Counted from the first letter of the stretch, positions 9,026 through 16,261 are shown. The stretch: 64,000 nt of DNA from Sporocytophaga myxococcoides (GCF_000775915.1 NZ_BBLT01000001.1:248001-312000), one strand, 5' to 3'. Numbers and translations are program-made. The notes: a model not told the origin generated them from the letters alone.

Positions 9026-10324
9026 ATGAATAAAGAAAAAGTCAGCTATAAAGATGCCCTCAATCTTGCTGTCATTGTTGCCGCTTTAGGCTATTTTGTA
9101 GATGTTTATGACCTTGTTTTATTCCTTATTGTAGGACTGAAGAGTTTGGAAGACTTGAAAATTCCCGGAGAACCTGTTAAAAATTTTCAATTTCTGCTGA
9201 ATGTCCAGATGATTGGGATGCTGATAGGAGGGGTATTCTGGGGAGTCCTTGGAGATAAAAAGGGAAGGCTTTCTGTACTTTTTGGATCTATATTACTTTA
9301 TTCTCTTGCAAACCTTGCCAATGGATTGGTAGCAGAAATTAGTACTGTCACAGGCTTCTCTCCGATGGATACCTATGCAGTACTACGATTTTTAGCTGGG
9401 CTGGGGCTGGCTGGAGAACTTGGTGCAGGAATCACACTTGTTTCGGAAACGATGCCAAAAGAAACCAGAGGTTATGGTACAATGATTATAGCTTCTGTTG
9501 GTGTTACTGGTGCAGTAGTGGCAGCCCTCATTGGAAAAATAGGATGGGAGTTATCCTATTTCATTGGCGGAGGATTAGGTATCTCTCTTCTCCTGCTCCG
9601 CATTGGGGTTTTTGAGTCAGGCATGTTTCAAGGCCTAATGGAAAAGAAAGTGAAACAAGGTGAGTTTATGATGCTTTTTCAAAATAAAGAAAGAGCAATT
9701 AAATATTTGAACTGCATTTTAATCGGATTGCCCGTATGGTTTATCATAGGTATTCTAATAGGGCGTGCGGGGCTAATTGCAAAAACACTGAATGTACAAG
9801 GTACGATAGAGCAGGGATATGCAGTTATGCTTTGCTATGGAGGCTTGGTCTTCGGTGACCTGTGCAGCGGTTTAATGAGTCAGGCTTTAAAAAGCAGGAA
9901 AAAAGTATTTTACTTTTTTTACTTGCTGTCTACACTGATCATTGTCTTTTATTTAAGGCAATATAATGTTCCAGTAGCAACATTTTATATATTTATCTTC
10001 AGTTTAGGGTTTTCAGTAGGTTTCTGGGCAATCTTCGTTACTGTGGCTTCAGAGCAGTTTGGTACAAATATTCGTGCTACAGTTACTACAACAGTTCCCA
10101 ATTTTGTCAGAGGTTCATTGGTTCCAATTTCCATTTTGTTTGACTATTTATTGGAAAAGGAATTAGGACTGATTAATACAAGTTATATAGTAACTGCAAT
10201 AATAGTAGTGATCTCCTTGATATCGTTATACAATCTTGACGAAACTTTCGGAAAGGACCTTGATTATCTTGAAGAGGAAGGAAGCAGCAAGCTGAAAGCT
10301 GAAGGCGTAAAGCTAAAAGCTTAA
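9026..10324 (+). CDS. MFS transporter
   Basis: A 12-segment major facilitator protein of 432 residues. The first helix has ALGYFVDVYDLVLF, and the loop between helices 2 and 3 has GVLGDKKGRLSVLFGS, the family motif A. Helix 5 has GLGLAGELGAGITLVSETMP, which is like metabolite:H+ symporters. The substrate is unknown. The C-terminal tail (about residues 420-432, GSSKLKAEGVKLKA) is encoded by a heptanucleotide repeat tract that continues past the stop, so it is probably not functional protein sequence. A strong terminator follows at about 10390-10414. Confidence 0.85.
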   Translation: MNKEKVSYKDALNLAVIVAALGYFVDVYDLVLFLIVGLKSLEDLKIPGEPVKNFQFLLNVQMIGMLIGGVFWGVLGDKKGRLSVLFGSILLYSLANLANGLVAEISTVTGFSPMDTYAVLRFLAGLGLAGELGAGITLVSETMPKETRGYGTMIIASVGVTGAVVAALIGKIGWELSYFIGGGLGISLLLLRIGVFESGMFQGLMEKKVKQGEFMMLFQNKERAIKYLNCILIGLPVWFIIGILIGRAGLIAKTLNVQGTIEQGYAVMLCYGGLVFGDLCSGLMSQALKSRKKVFYFFYLLSTLIIVFYLRQYNVPVATFYIFIFSLGFSVGFWAIFVTVASEQFGTNIRATVTTTVPNFVRGSLVPISILFDYLLEKELGLINTSYIVTAIIVVISLISLYNLDETFGKDLDYLEEEGSSKLKAEGVKLKA

Positions 10325-10351
10325 AGCGGAAAGGTAAAAGTTGAAAGAGTA
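10289..10351 (+). repeat. Heptanucleotide repeat tract (aagctga/aagctta/aagttga type)
   Basis: Nine successive degenerate 7-base units, consensus aagYtRa: aagctga, aagctga, aggcgta, aagctaa, aagctta, aagcgga, aaggtaa, aagttga, aagagta. The tract starts inside the end of the MFS gene and runs past its stop at 10322-10324. Similar tracts lie at 10435-10469 (opposite orientation), 14534-14596 and 42611-42668 in this window. Confidence 0.85.
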
Positions 10352-10382
10352 TTAGGCTCGAAGCATAAAGTAAACTTAGTTT

Positions 10383-10420
10383 AAAAAAAGCCCTGCAAAA
10401 CATATCTGCAGGGCTTTTTT
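10383..10420. terminator. Bidirectional terminator between MFS and peroxiredoxin genes
   Basis: Perfect 8-bp stem gccctgca/tgcagggc (10390-10397 and 10407-10414) flanked by an A run and a T run, so it can stop transcription from both convergent genes. It sits between two oppositely oriented heptanucleotide repeat tracts. Confidence 0.9.
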
Positions 10421-10434
10421 AATCTGTAGGTTTT

Positions 10435-10469
10435 CCAACTTTCAACTTTTAACTTTAAGCTTTCAACTT
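10435..10469 (-). repeat. Heptanucleotide repeat tract, inverted copy
   Basis: Five 7-base units read on the plus strand as ccaactt, tcaactt, ttaactt, taagctt, tcaactt, the reverse complement of the tract at 10289. It ends four bases before the peroxiredoxin stop codon. With the upstream tract it brackets the terminator as a loose inverted repeat. Confidence 0.85.
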
Positions 10470-10472
10470 AAA

Positions 10473-11102
10473 TTAGTGTTTCGCCAAATAATCAGCAACA
10501 CCTTCTCTTGATGCTTTCATAGCATCTTTACCTTCTTCCCAGTTAGCAGGACAAACCTCACCATACTTTTCGTTGTGACGAAGCGCATCAACAATTCTGA
10601 TTGCCTCATCAATATTTCTGCCTAGTGGAAGGTCATTTACAAGTTCATGTCTTACTATACCGTTTTTGTCAATAAGGAAGGTTGCTCTGTAAGCGATTGG
10701 AATACCTTTGAATTCCATCATTCCTTCTTCGTTGTACTCATATTCACCGGCAAGTACACCATAGTTTAATGAAATTGTCTTTGCTACGTCAGCAACAATC
10801 GGGTAAGTTACGCCCTGAATACCACCTTGTGCCTTTGGAGTCGTAAGCCAGGCAAGGTGAGAGTTCTCAGTATCTGTAGAACATCCGACTACTGCTACAT
10901 TTCTTTTTTCAAATTCAGCCAGCTTTTCCTGAAAAGCAAGTATTTCAGTAGGGCAAACAAAAGTGAAGTCTTTAGGATAAAAGAAAAAGATTACATCTCT
11001 TTTTCCAAGGTACTGCTGAAGGCTGAATCCTTCAACGATTTCTTCTCCGTTGATTACCGCCGGAGCATTGAATACAGGAGCTTTTCTTCCTACTAATGCC
11101 AT
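10473..11102 (-). CDS. Peroxiredoxin, typical 2-Cys (AhpC/Prx1 type)
   Basis: A thiol peroxidase that reduces hydrogen peroxide and organic peroxides in the cytoplasm. The peroxidatic Cys50 lies in FTFVCPTE, and the resolving Cys184 in GEVCPANW, so it is a typical 2-Cys enzyme acting as a homodimer or decamer. GCSTDTENSHLAW and RATFLIDKNG are further family marks. At 209 residues it is full length. It is 31 bases downstream of the perR-like gene on the same strand, with no terminator between, so peroxide sensor and scavenger are probably co-transcribed from the operator at 11590-11612. Confidence 0.95.
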   Translation of the reverse strand: MALVGRKAPVFNAPAVINGEEIVEGFSLQQYLGKRDVIFFFYPKDFTFVCPTEILAFQEKLAEFEKRNVAVVGCSTDTENSHLAWLTTPKAQGGIQGVTYPIVADVAKTISLNYGVLAGEYEYNEEGMMEFKGIPIAYRATFLIDKNGIVRHELVNDLPLGRNIDEAIRIVDALRHNEKYGEVCPANWEEGKDAMKASREGVADYLAKH

Positions 11103-11133
11103 GATTATTTCTAAAATTTTAGGTTAATATTAG

Positions 11134-11574
11134 TTAATTTGATTTTTCTGCTATGTCGACTTTTTCTCCTTGGATTTGGAGCTTAAAATCTTTGATTTTT
11201 AAATTCGGTATACTTTTCTTTTTAAAGAATGCAATAATCAGTTCCTGCAATTCCGAATCATAAAAATCAACTATTTCTTTAGTATCAGTATAATAAATAT
11301 GATGATGTGAATTTAAGTTAGCATCATATCTGTAACTGCCGGTTTCTGAAAGAACTTTTTCTGCAAGTCCTGTTTGTACAAATGTATCAAGTGTTTTGTA
11401 TACTGTTCCTAATGAAATGCTTGGATTATTGATTTTTAGTTTTTCAAAAAGAAGTTCTGCAGTAGGGTGTTCAAAAGAATTAAACAGCAGATGGTAAATC
11501 ACAATTCTTTGATGTGTGGCTTTTAACCCTTTGCTTATTAGTAATTCTTTTATTTCGGAAAAGCTTTTTTCCAT
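11134..11574 (-). CDS. Fur-family regulator, PerR-like, lacking all cysteines
   Basis: A 146-residue Fur-family repressor. The winged-helix DNA-binding half is intact (KATHQRIVIYHLL, then SISLGTVYKTLDTF). The histidine cluster NSHHHIYYTDTKEIVDF belongs to the metal-sensing half, but the CxxC that normally follows HHH is replaced by YxxT, and the whole protein has no cysteine, so it cannot form the usual structural Zn(Cys)4 site. Linkage to a peroxiredoxin gene argues for a PerR-like role, sensing peroxide by histidine oxidation with bound iron. A palindrome 16 bases upstream of its start suggests autorepression. Other Fur-family roles are not excluded. Confidence 0.85.
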   Translation of the reverse strand: MEKSFSEIKELLISKGLKATHQRIVIYHLLFNSFEHPTAELLFEKLKINNPSISLGTVYKTLDTFVQTGLAEKVLSETGSYRYDANLNSHHHIYYTDTKEIVDFYDSELQELIIAFFKKKSIPNLKIKDFKLQIQGEKVDIAEKSN

Positions 11575-11589
11575 GTTCCTTCTACTGAT

Positions 11590-11612
11590 TAAATAAGAAT
11601 AATTCCTATTTA
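11590..11612. promoter_or_regulatory. Predicted PerR/Fur-type operator
   Basis: A 23-bp near-perfect palindrome (left arm taaataagaat, centre a, right arm attcctattta) with 10 of 11 arm pairs matching. Its core aagaat-a-attcct has the 7-1-7 form of PerR/Fur boxes. It lies 16-38 bases upstream of the perR-like start, so binding would block that promoter and control perR and the peroxiredoxin together. Binding itself is inferred. Confidence 0.7.
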
Positions 11613-11687
11613 AGAATTTTTAGAAAGACAAAAATAGACGGATTAAGAGAAAAATCAAATGGCAGAATGCAAGAATGGGATAAAACT

Positions 11688-11717
11688 AAAAAAAGCCCTG
11701 GTGAAAGGGCTTTTTTT
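11688..11717. terminator. Short rho-independent terminator
   Basis: Stem gccct/agggc (11695-11699 and 11706-11710) with A-rich left and T-rich right flanks, able to act on either strand. It stands between the perR-like operator and the small gene at 11878-12039. No gene on the plus strand obviously needs it. Confidence 0.7.
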
Positions 11718-11818
11718 AGAAGAAATTAAACAGATTATGAATAAAATTATTAAGTGTATTCTAAATATTAATACAGAAACGTTACAAAATGTAACCAATT
11801 GTTTTAAAAAAAGATTCA

Positions 11819-11846
11819 TAAAAAAACCTCTGCAGGAGAGGTTTTG
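11819..11846 (-). terminator. Terminator of the small membrane protein gene
   Basis: Seven-base stem aacctct/agaggtt (11825-11831 and 11837-11843); on the minus strand it is followed by a U run. It lies 32 bases after the stop of the 53-residue gene at 11878-12039, supporting that gene as a real unit. Between it and the terminator at 11688 is a 15-bp palindrome, gttacaaaatgtaac (11781-11795). Confidence 0.78.
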
Positions 11847-11877
11847 TGAAAATTTATTTTAATATTTTAAACGGTTA

Positions 11878-12039
11878 TTAAAATTTTACTTTTTTTAGCA
11901 ATTGTTGAGTCATGGCTAACTTTTCCATTTCCACATTTTTATCTGCTAATTGTGAAGTGTCCATTTTTTTGTGCAGAATAGATATACCCAAAAGCACGAA
12001 GAGACAAAATATTTTTAACAGAAATCTCAAATTTGACAT
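11878..12039 (-). CDS. Small single-pass membrane protein, 53 residues
   Basis: An ATG at 12037-12039 opens 53 codons to TAA at 11878. The N-terminal half is a membrane segment (LRFLLKIFCLFVLLGISIL) followed by a charged amphipathic tail, KKMDTSQLADKNVEMEKLAM and a lysine-rich end. An agagg motif lies just upstream of the start, and a good terminator follows. It matches no family I recognise. The hydrophobic helix plus basic-acidic tail suggests a small inner-membrane accessory protein. The neighbouring peroxide operon gives no firm functional link. Confidence 0.6.
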   Translation of the reverse strand: MSNLRFLLKIFCLFVLLGISILHKKMDTSQLADKNVEMEKLAMTQQLLKKVKF

Positions 12040-12229
12040 AACCTCTATATTAGGCCTTACAGAATTTTAATTTTAATACCTGAAAATAATAAAAGGTAAC
12101 TTAAAAAAGAGTTTTTATTAATTTTCTCATACTAAATTTAGTATAAAGTGTCCAAAATTATTAATAAATTTCAATTTATTCGACAAAAAGTGTTATTACT
12201 TATTTGACCATATTTATAATTTACTGGAA

Positions 12230-12706
12230 ATGAAGAAAATTTTATTTGTCTGTTTGGGAAATATATGCCGATCTCCAATGGCAGAAGGTGTTTTTAAGAA
12301 AGTTATTGAAAATAAGGGTGTCTCACATAAATTTTATTGTGATTCTGCCGGGACCTCCGCCTATCATATTGGCGCTCTGCCAGATGAGCGGATGCGGGCA
12401 ACAGCTATGGAACGAGGTATTATTTTGGATCATTGTGCAAGGCAAATTACAGTAAAAGATTTTGATAACTTTGATTATATCCTTGCCATGGATACTTCAA
12501 ATTACAATAATATCAAAAGTCTTACAAATGATAAATTTAAGCATGATAAAGTGTTAATGATGAGGAGTTTCGATTCGATTAAAAGCACAGTGGATGTTCC
12601 TGATCCTTATTATGGCGGCATGTCCGGTTTTACCGAAGTTTATGAAATCCTCTGGAGATGTTGTAATAATTTTTACAATCATATTGAAGAAAATCAGGAA
12701 ATCTAG
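12230..12706 (+). CDS. Low-molecular-weight protein-tyrosine phosphatase
   Basis: A cytosolic LMW-PTP of 158 residues. The P-loop is at the N-terminus: Cys8 nucleophile and Arg14 in CLGNICRSPMAE. The general acid is the Asp of DVPDPYYGG near the C-terminus, and DSAGTSAYHIGALPDERM is the substrate-pocket region. Such enzymes often dephosphorylate tyrosine kinases controlling polysaccharide export, or arginine phosphate. It lies 8 bases before the fructosamine kinase gene, so the two probably share an operon. Confidence 0.94.
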   Translation: MKKILFVCLGNICRSPMAEGVFKKVIENKGVSHKFYCDSAGTSAYHIGALPDERMRATAMERGIILDHCARQITVKDFDNFDYILAMDTSNYNNIKSLTNDKFKHDKVLMMRSFDSIKSTVDVPDPYYGGMSGFTEVYEILWRCCNNFYNHIEENQEI

Positions 12707-12714
12707 ATGCTGAT

Positions 12715-13557
12715 ATGGAAGCTGTTAGTGATCTCTTAAATGAAGTTATTCACGAAGGTATAGATTCAATAGCACCTGTTGGTGGTGGAAGTATAAATAA
12801 TACTTATAAAGTAAAGACTTCCAGGAAGGTCTATTTTGTAAAGGTTAACAGAAATGTTCCTGAAGATTTTTTTGAAAAAGAAGCGGAAGGTTTGAGTTTA
12901 TTAGCAAAGACTAACAGGATCAGGATTCCAGAGATAATTTTCATAGGACGTAATCTTTTGGTAATGGAGTTTATTGAAAGGGGACTTGAAAGTAAAAATT
13001 ATTGGTTTAAACTGGGGCAAAAGCTTTCTGACATTCATAAAGTTACAGCTTCTTCATTTGGATTAGATTATAATAACTATATAGGTAGCCTTGAACAGCT
13101 CAATGGCTGGTACAGTAATTGGCCGGAGTTTTTTGTGGAAAGAAGAATTTTCCCATTAGCCCATAGGGCCTATGCAGACGGAAGGCTTGAAAGGAGGGGA
13201 GTAGAGTTGATTGAACAGCTTTCCAAGAAGATTAATGATTTATTGGTTCATGAAAAACCATCGTTACTACATGGGGATTTATGGAGCGGGAATGTAATGG
13301 TAGATTTATCAGAAGCTCCTGTTTTCGTAGATCCAGCAGTATATTACGGAAACAGGGAAATTGAAATAGCCTTTACGACTTTGTTCGGTGGTTTTGATCC
13401 TTTATTCTATGAGTCTTACCAGGAGGCATTTCCTTTGGAGAAAAATTTTGACAAGAGGATAGATCTTTATAATCTTTATCCATTGCTGGTCCATGCAAAT
13501 TTATTTGGCGGTAGTTATTCCAATTCAGTAATGACTATCCTCCGGAGATTTGCCTGA
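12715..13557 (+). CDS. Fructosamine/ketosamine-3-kinase family protein
   Basis: A 280-residue aminoglycoside-phosphotransferase-like kinase of the fructosamine-3-kinase family. These phosphorylate ketosamines on glycated proteins so that the adduct falls off, a protein-repair reaction. The catalytic loop LLHGDLWSGNVMVD is near residue 184, with the metal-binding VDPAVYYGNREIEIAF after it. The N-terminal GGGSINNTYKVKT is the nucleotide loop. The pairing with the LMW phosphatase gene is seen in many bacteria. Its last 33 bases overlap the convergent gene at 13525. Confidence 0.9.
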   Translation: MEAVSDLLNEVIHEGIDSIAPVGGGSINNTYKVKTSRKVYFVKVNRNVPEDFFEKEAEGLSLLAKTNRIRIPEIIFIGRNLLVMEFIERGLESKNYWFKLGQKLSDIHKVTASSFGLDYNNYIGSLEQLNGWYSNWPEFFVERRIFPLAHRAYADGRLERRGVELIEQLSKKINDLLVHEKPSLLHGDLWSGNVMVDLSEAPVFVDPAVYYGNREIEIAFTTLFGGFDPLFYESYQEAFPLEKNFDKRIDLYNLYPLLVHANLFGGSYSNSVMTILRRFA

Positions 13558-13863
13558 ATACTTTTGTCTGATCTGAATTCTTTGAATCTGTCTTTCTACC
13601 ATTTTCTGAGCAAGAGTTAAACATAGTTCTTCTCCGGCCTTTTCCTGAAACGTTTTTTTTACAATACTTTCATTTACATCAAGTCTGTAAAGTATTTGAA
13701 ATAACTTCTCCGGCTGGGTTTGCAAAAGCTGTCCTATTGCTTTGCTCAGAGCTGCAATAAGAGCATCTAGTGAGCTATTCAAATCATTTGAAGTTGAAAG
13801 ACCAAACTCTTGTATCAGACTCATTCCTGCAAGGTGTTCAATTTCTTCTTTATTCTCTGGCAT
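13525..13863 (-). CDS. Hypothetical helical protein, 112 residues
   Basis: A small soluble protein with no signal peptide and no family I recognise. It is mostly amphipathic helix: EIEHLAGMSLIQEF, LNSSLDALIAALSKAIGQLL, then a Lys/Arg/Gln-rich tail (QRIQIRQKYSGKS). The C-terminal coding end overlaps the fructosamine kinase end by 33 bases. Convergent overlap can be real in compact genomes, but it could also mean this is not a gene. The opposite-strand frame is shorter and less coding-like, so I keep it at moderate confidence. Confidence 0.55.
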   Translation of the reverse strand: MPENKEEIEHLAGMSLIQEFGLSTSNDLNSSLDALIAALSKAIGQLLQTQPEKLFQILYRLDVNESIVKKTFQEKAGEELCLTLAQKMVERQIQRIQIRQKYSGKSPEDSHY

Positions 13864-13931
13864 TAGGTATAAGGATCAAATCTGTTTGCAAATAAGTAAT
13901 TACTTTTGAATATTTATCCCCACATTGTACT

Positions 13932-14534
13932 ATGAAAAAAGCAATTATTTCTTTTTGGGCTTTAACTGCCTTATTCTTTTTAAGTTATAAAACTTCAGCT
14001 CAGTCAATCAGTGGCAAACTTATAGGAGGTATCAATGCTGGTCAGGTTGATGGGGATGATTATGCAGGCTTTGATAAACCCGGGCTAATACTGGGAGCAG
14101 CAGCAGCATTCCCTTTGTCTGAAAAAATTTTTCTGCAACCTGAAGTCTATTATTCTCAAAAAGGAGCAAAGAACAGCGAAAAGAACCCTGCCTATTTCAG
14201 ATGGAGGTTAAATTACATTGAAACTCCTGTTGTTGTTCATTTCAGGATTGTGAAAAGATTTGGATTTGACGCTGGAATATCCCCCAATTTTTTATTAAAG
14301 TCCAAAGTGGATTTGGGTACTGGGTATGCTGATAATACTAAGGATTTTGATAAGGTCAATCTATGTTTACTGGGTGGGGTAGAGTTCAGAATTGTACGCG
14401 GACTTGATTTGAATATGCGTTATTCAAGATCTATAATGCCAATTAATTCCAAAGAGAGTTCTTCCTATGGCCGTAAGTTTTATACAAGTACTTTATCCCT
14501 GTCCCTCAGAATTACTTTGAATAAAGTTGAATAA
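13932..14534 (+). CDS. Outer membrane beta-barrel protein, PorT-like family
   Basis: A secreted 200-residue protein with a signal peptide (MKKAIISFWALTALFFLSY, cleavage near TSAQS). The mature part has alternating short amphipathic strands: GKLIGGINAGQV, KIFLQPEVYYSQKGAK, FRWRLNYIETPVVVHF, GLDLNMRYSRSI and a final LSLSLRITLNKV, the typical eight-stranded outer-membrane barrel with aromatic ends seen in Bacteroidota beta-barrel families. It is probably an outer-membrane porin-like or structural barrel of unknown cargo. Its stop codon is the start of a heptanucleotide repeat tract. Confidence 0.78.
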   Translation: MKKAIISFWALTALFFLSYKTSAQSISGKLIGGINAGQVDGDDYAGFDKPGLILGAAAAFPLSEKIFLQPEVYYSQKGAKNSEKNPAYFRWRLNYIETPVVVHFRIVKRFGFDAGISPNFLLKSKVDLGTGYADNTKDFDKVNLCLLGGVEFRIVRGLDLNMRYSRSIMPINSKESSSYGRKFYTSTLSLSLRITLNKVE

Positions 14535-14596
14535 AGCAGAATGCTTAAAGCAAAAAGTTGAAAGTAAAAAAATGAAAGTAAAAAGTTGAAAGTTAG
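14534..14596 (+). repeat. Heptanucleotide repeat tract after the beta-barrel gene
   Basis: Nine 7-base units beginning at the last base of the preceding stop codon: aagcaga, atgctta, aagcaaa, aagttga, aagtaaa, aaaatga, aagtaaa, aagttga, aagttag. Same family as the tracts at 10289, 10435 and 42611, and again placed between gene end and terminator. Confidence 0.85.
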
Positions 14597-14612
14597 TTAA
14601 ATAAGTGGATTC

Positions 14613-14648
14613 ATAAAAAAACCGGAATCACTTCCGGTTTTTCATTTT
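14613..14648. terminator. Bidirectional terminator
   Basis: Stem aaccggaa/ttccggtt (14620-14627 and 14632-14639) with A-run and T-run flanks. It separates the rightward barrel gene from the leftward DUF5606 gene, whose stop codon is immediately adjacent. Confidence 0.9.
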
Positions 14649-15206
14649 TTATGCTTTTTTAGCTGTCTTAGCTTTAGGTTTTGCTTCTTTTTCTTCTTTA
14701 TCAGTAACCTTTTCTTTAGCTGCTTTAGCTTTTGGCTTGGCTGCTTTTACTGGCTCTGCCTCTTCTTTTACTTCTGAAGTTTCTGCTGAAGCACTTTCGG
14801 ATGAAGATGCTGCTGTAAATCTTTCCGGAAAATAAGTTGATATGGTTGTGTACCATACAACTAATTTTTTCATATCTGATTGATATACTTTTTCTTTGTC
14901 GTAATCAGGAACGACTGACTCTACGAATTTTTGCAGTTCTGCAGGAGAAGATTTTCCTGAAACATCGATAGTTTTTCCGTATTTTTCAAAAATTCTTGAA
15001 AATACATCCTCTAAAGGAACAGACGCTTCTTTGCCGTCTGTATAGATTGAAATCTCCTTTAAAAGAGAAACTCTGGTGTTAGCATTGGCAATGAATTTAG
15101 TTTTTTGCTCATCAATACTTTCCAGGATTACACCATTCCTCGTAGGTTTTAAAACTTTATAAAGACCACTTTTTCCTGAAACTGCTGCAATATCTTTTAA
15201 ATCCAT
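14649..15206 (-). CDS. DUF5606-domain protein with lysine/alanine-rich tail
   Basis: A 185-residue cytoplasmic protein matching the Bacteroidota DUF5606 family: MDLKDIAAVSGKSGLYKVLK, GVILESIDEQKTKF and LEDVFSRIFEKYGK. The C-terminal third (from about residue 135) is acidic then strongly basic, with AAKPKAKAAKEK and AKPKAKTAKKA repeats resembling histone H1-like tails, so nucleic-acid contact is possible. The domain function is unknown. It is 24 bases from the TonB-like gene on the same strand, probably an operon with it and engB. Confidence 0.85.
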   Translation of the reverse strand: MDLKDIAAVSGKSGLYKVLKPTRNGVILESIDEQKTKFIANANTRVSLLKEISIYTDGKEASVPLEDVFSRIFEKYGKTIDVSGKSSPAELQKFVESVVPDYDKEKVYQSDMKKLVVWYTTISTYFPERFTAASSSESASAETSEVKEEAEPVKAAKPKAKAAKEKVTDKEEKEAKPKAKTAKKA

Positions 15207-15230
15207 TTTAAATTAAATAAGGTTAAAAAT

Positions 15231-15584
15231 CTATAGTTTGAAATATATAGGAATACTAGTTTGAATTTTATATCCTGGAGCCTTAAATTTCAATAGTTTA
15301 GCTACCCTGAGTGCTTCCTGTCCGCAACCACCTCCGATATTTTTTACGATTGTTGGGCTAGAGATTGTACCGTCTTCATTGAGAATGAAATTGATAATAC
15401 ACTCTCCGGAAATTCTATTCTTCTTTGCAAGAATTGGATATACTTTGTTTTTTTCAATAAACGCATACATAGAATCTTGTCCGCCTGGATAAAATTCTGC
15501 AGCAGGTATTGCTTTTCCACTTTGAGCAAAAATCACAAAGTTTATTCCTAGGAAAAGAAGGGATGATAAAATGAGTTTTTTCAT
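15231..15584 (-). CDS. Secreted TonB C-terminal-domain protein
   Basis: A 117-residue exported protein with an N-terminal signal peptide ending near FAQSG. The rest is essentially a single TonB-C domain: YPILAKKNRISGECIINFIL, EDGTISSPTIVKNIGGGCG, then EALRVAKLLKFKAPGYK. TonB proteins couple proton-motive force to outer-membrane receptors, but this one lacks the long transmembrane and proline-rich arm of true TonB, so it is probably a periplasmic TonB-C-like module, common in this phylum. No partner is adjacent. Confidence 0.82.
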   Translation of the reverse strand: MKKLILSSLLFLGINFVIFAQSGKAIPAAEFYPGGQDSMYAFIEKNKVYPILAKKNRISGECIINFILNEDGTISSPTIVKNIGGGCGQEALRVAKLLKFKAPGYKIQTSIPIYFKL

Positions 15585-15649
15585 ATTTTTACTCGAAATT
15601 ATATTAAAAGCATTTGCAAAAATACTTTGAATTATTTACTAACCAAATT

Positions 15650-16261
15650 TTAATTTTTCTGTTCTTCGAAATTTTTTACCATACTATCCAAGTAATTGAG
15701 CACCTCTTCTTTTCCAAAACCTGTTTCGGAAGAAGTAACGAATCTAGGTGGCAATTCTTGCCATGTCTTTGACATCTCGTTTTCAAACTTCAGTAAATTA
15801 TTATTAGCCTGTGTTTTGGATAGCTTATCGTATTTTGTGAATATTAAAGAGAATGGTATTCCATTTTCTCCAAGCCAGTTAATGAATTCTATATCAATTA
15901 CTTGAGGTTCCAGTCTGTTGTCAATCAGTACGAATACGCAAAATAAATTTTCTCTTAGAGTGAGGTAATCTTTAACCATTTTTTCCCATTTGGCTTTAGA
16001 TTCTTTGCTTACCTTGGCCCACCCATATCCTGGTAAATCGACCAGATACCATTTCTCATTGATAATAAAATGATTAATAAGCTGTGTCTTACCTGGTTTT
16101 GCACTGGTTTTAGCCAATCCCTTTTGTCCGGTGAGCATATTAATAAGAGAAGATTTACCCACATTGGACCTGCCGATAAATGCAAATTCACACTTATCCG
16201 GTAAGGGGCAATCTTTGTAATTAGTTTTGCTTTGGACAAAAGCTGCTTTTTTTATTATCAT
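15650..16261 (-). CDS. engB: Ribosome biogenesis GTPase YihA/YsxC (EngB)
   Basis: A small GTPase needed for 50S assembly. Nucleotide motifs are complete: G1 GRSNVGKSSLIN near residue 30, G3 DLPGYGWAKVSKE, and G4 TKYDKLSK. The N-terminal SKTNYKDCPLPDKCEFAFIG and the length of 203 residues match the family. The TAATTTTG element on the minus strand (16317-16324) gives a candidate promoter about 50 bases upstream of the start. The 3' end is followed by the TonB-C and DUF5606 genes, which may be co-transcribed. Confidence 0.95.
   Translation of the reverse strand: MIIKKAAFVQSKTNYKDCPLPDKCEFAFIGRSNVGKSSLINMLTGQKGLAKTSAKPGKTQLINHFIINEKWYLVDLPGYGWAKVSKESKAKWEKMVKDYLTLRENLFCVFVLIDNRLEPQVIDIEFINWLGENGIPFSLIFTKYDKLSKTQANNNLLKFENEMSKTWQELPPRFVTSSETGFGKEEVLNYLDSMVKNFEEQKN

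Noticed and set aside
10289-10469. Heptamer tracts as a CRISPR array
   Set aside because: Units are 7 bases with no spacers between them, degenerate, and partly inside a coding end.
11659-11862. 67-residue open frame on the plus strand
   Set aside because: It spans two terminator hairpins and is Lys/Asn-rich with no family; both hairpins argue for non-coding sequence.
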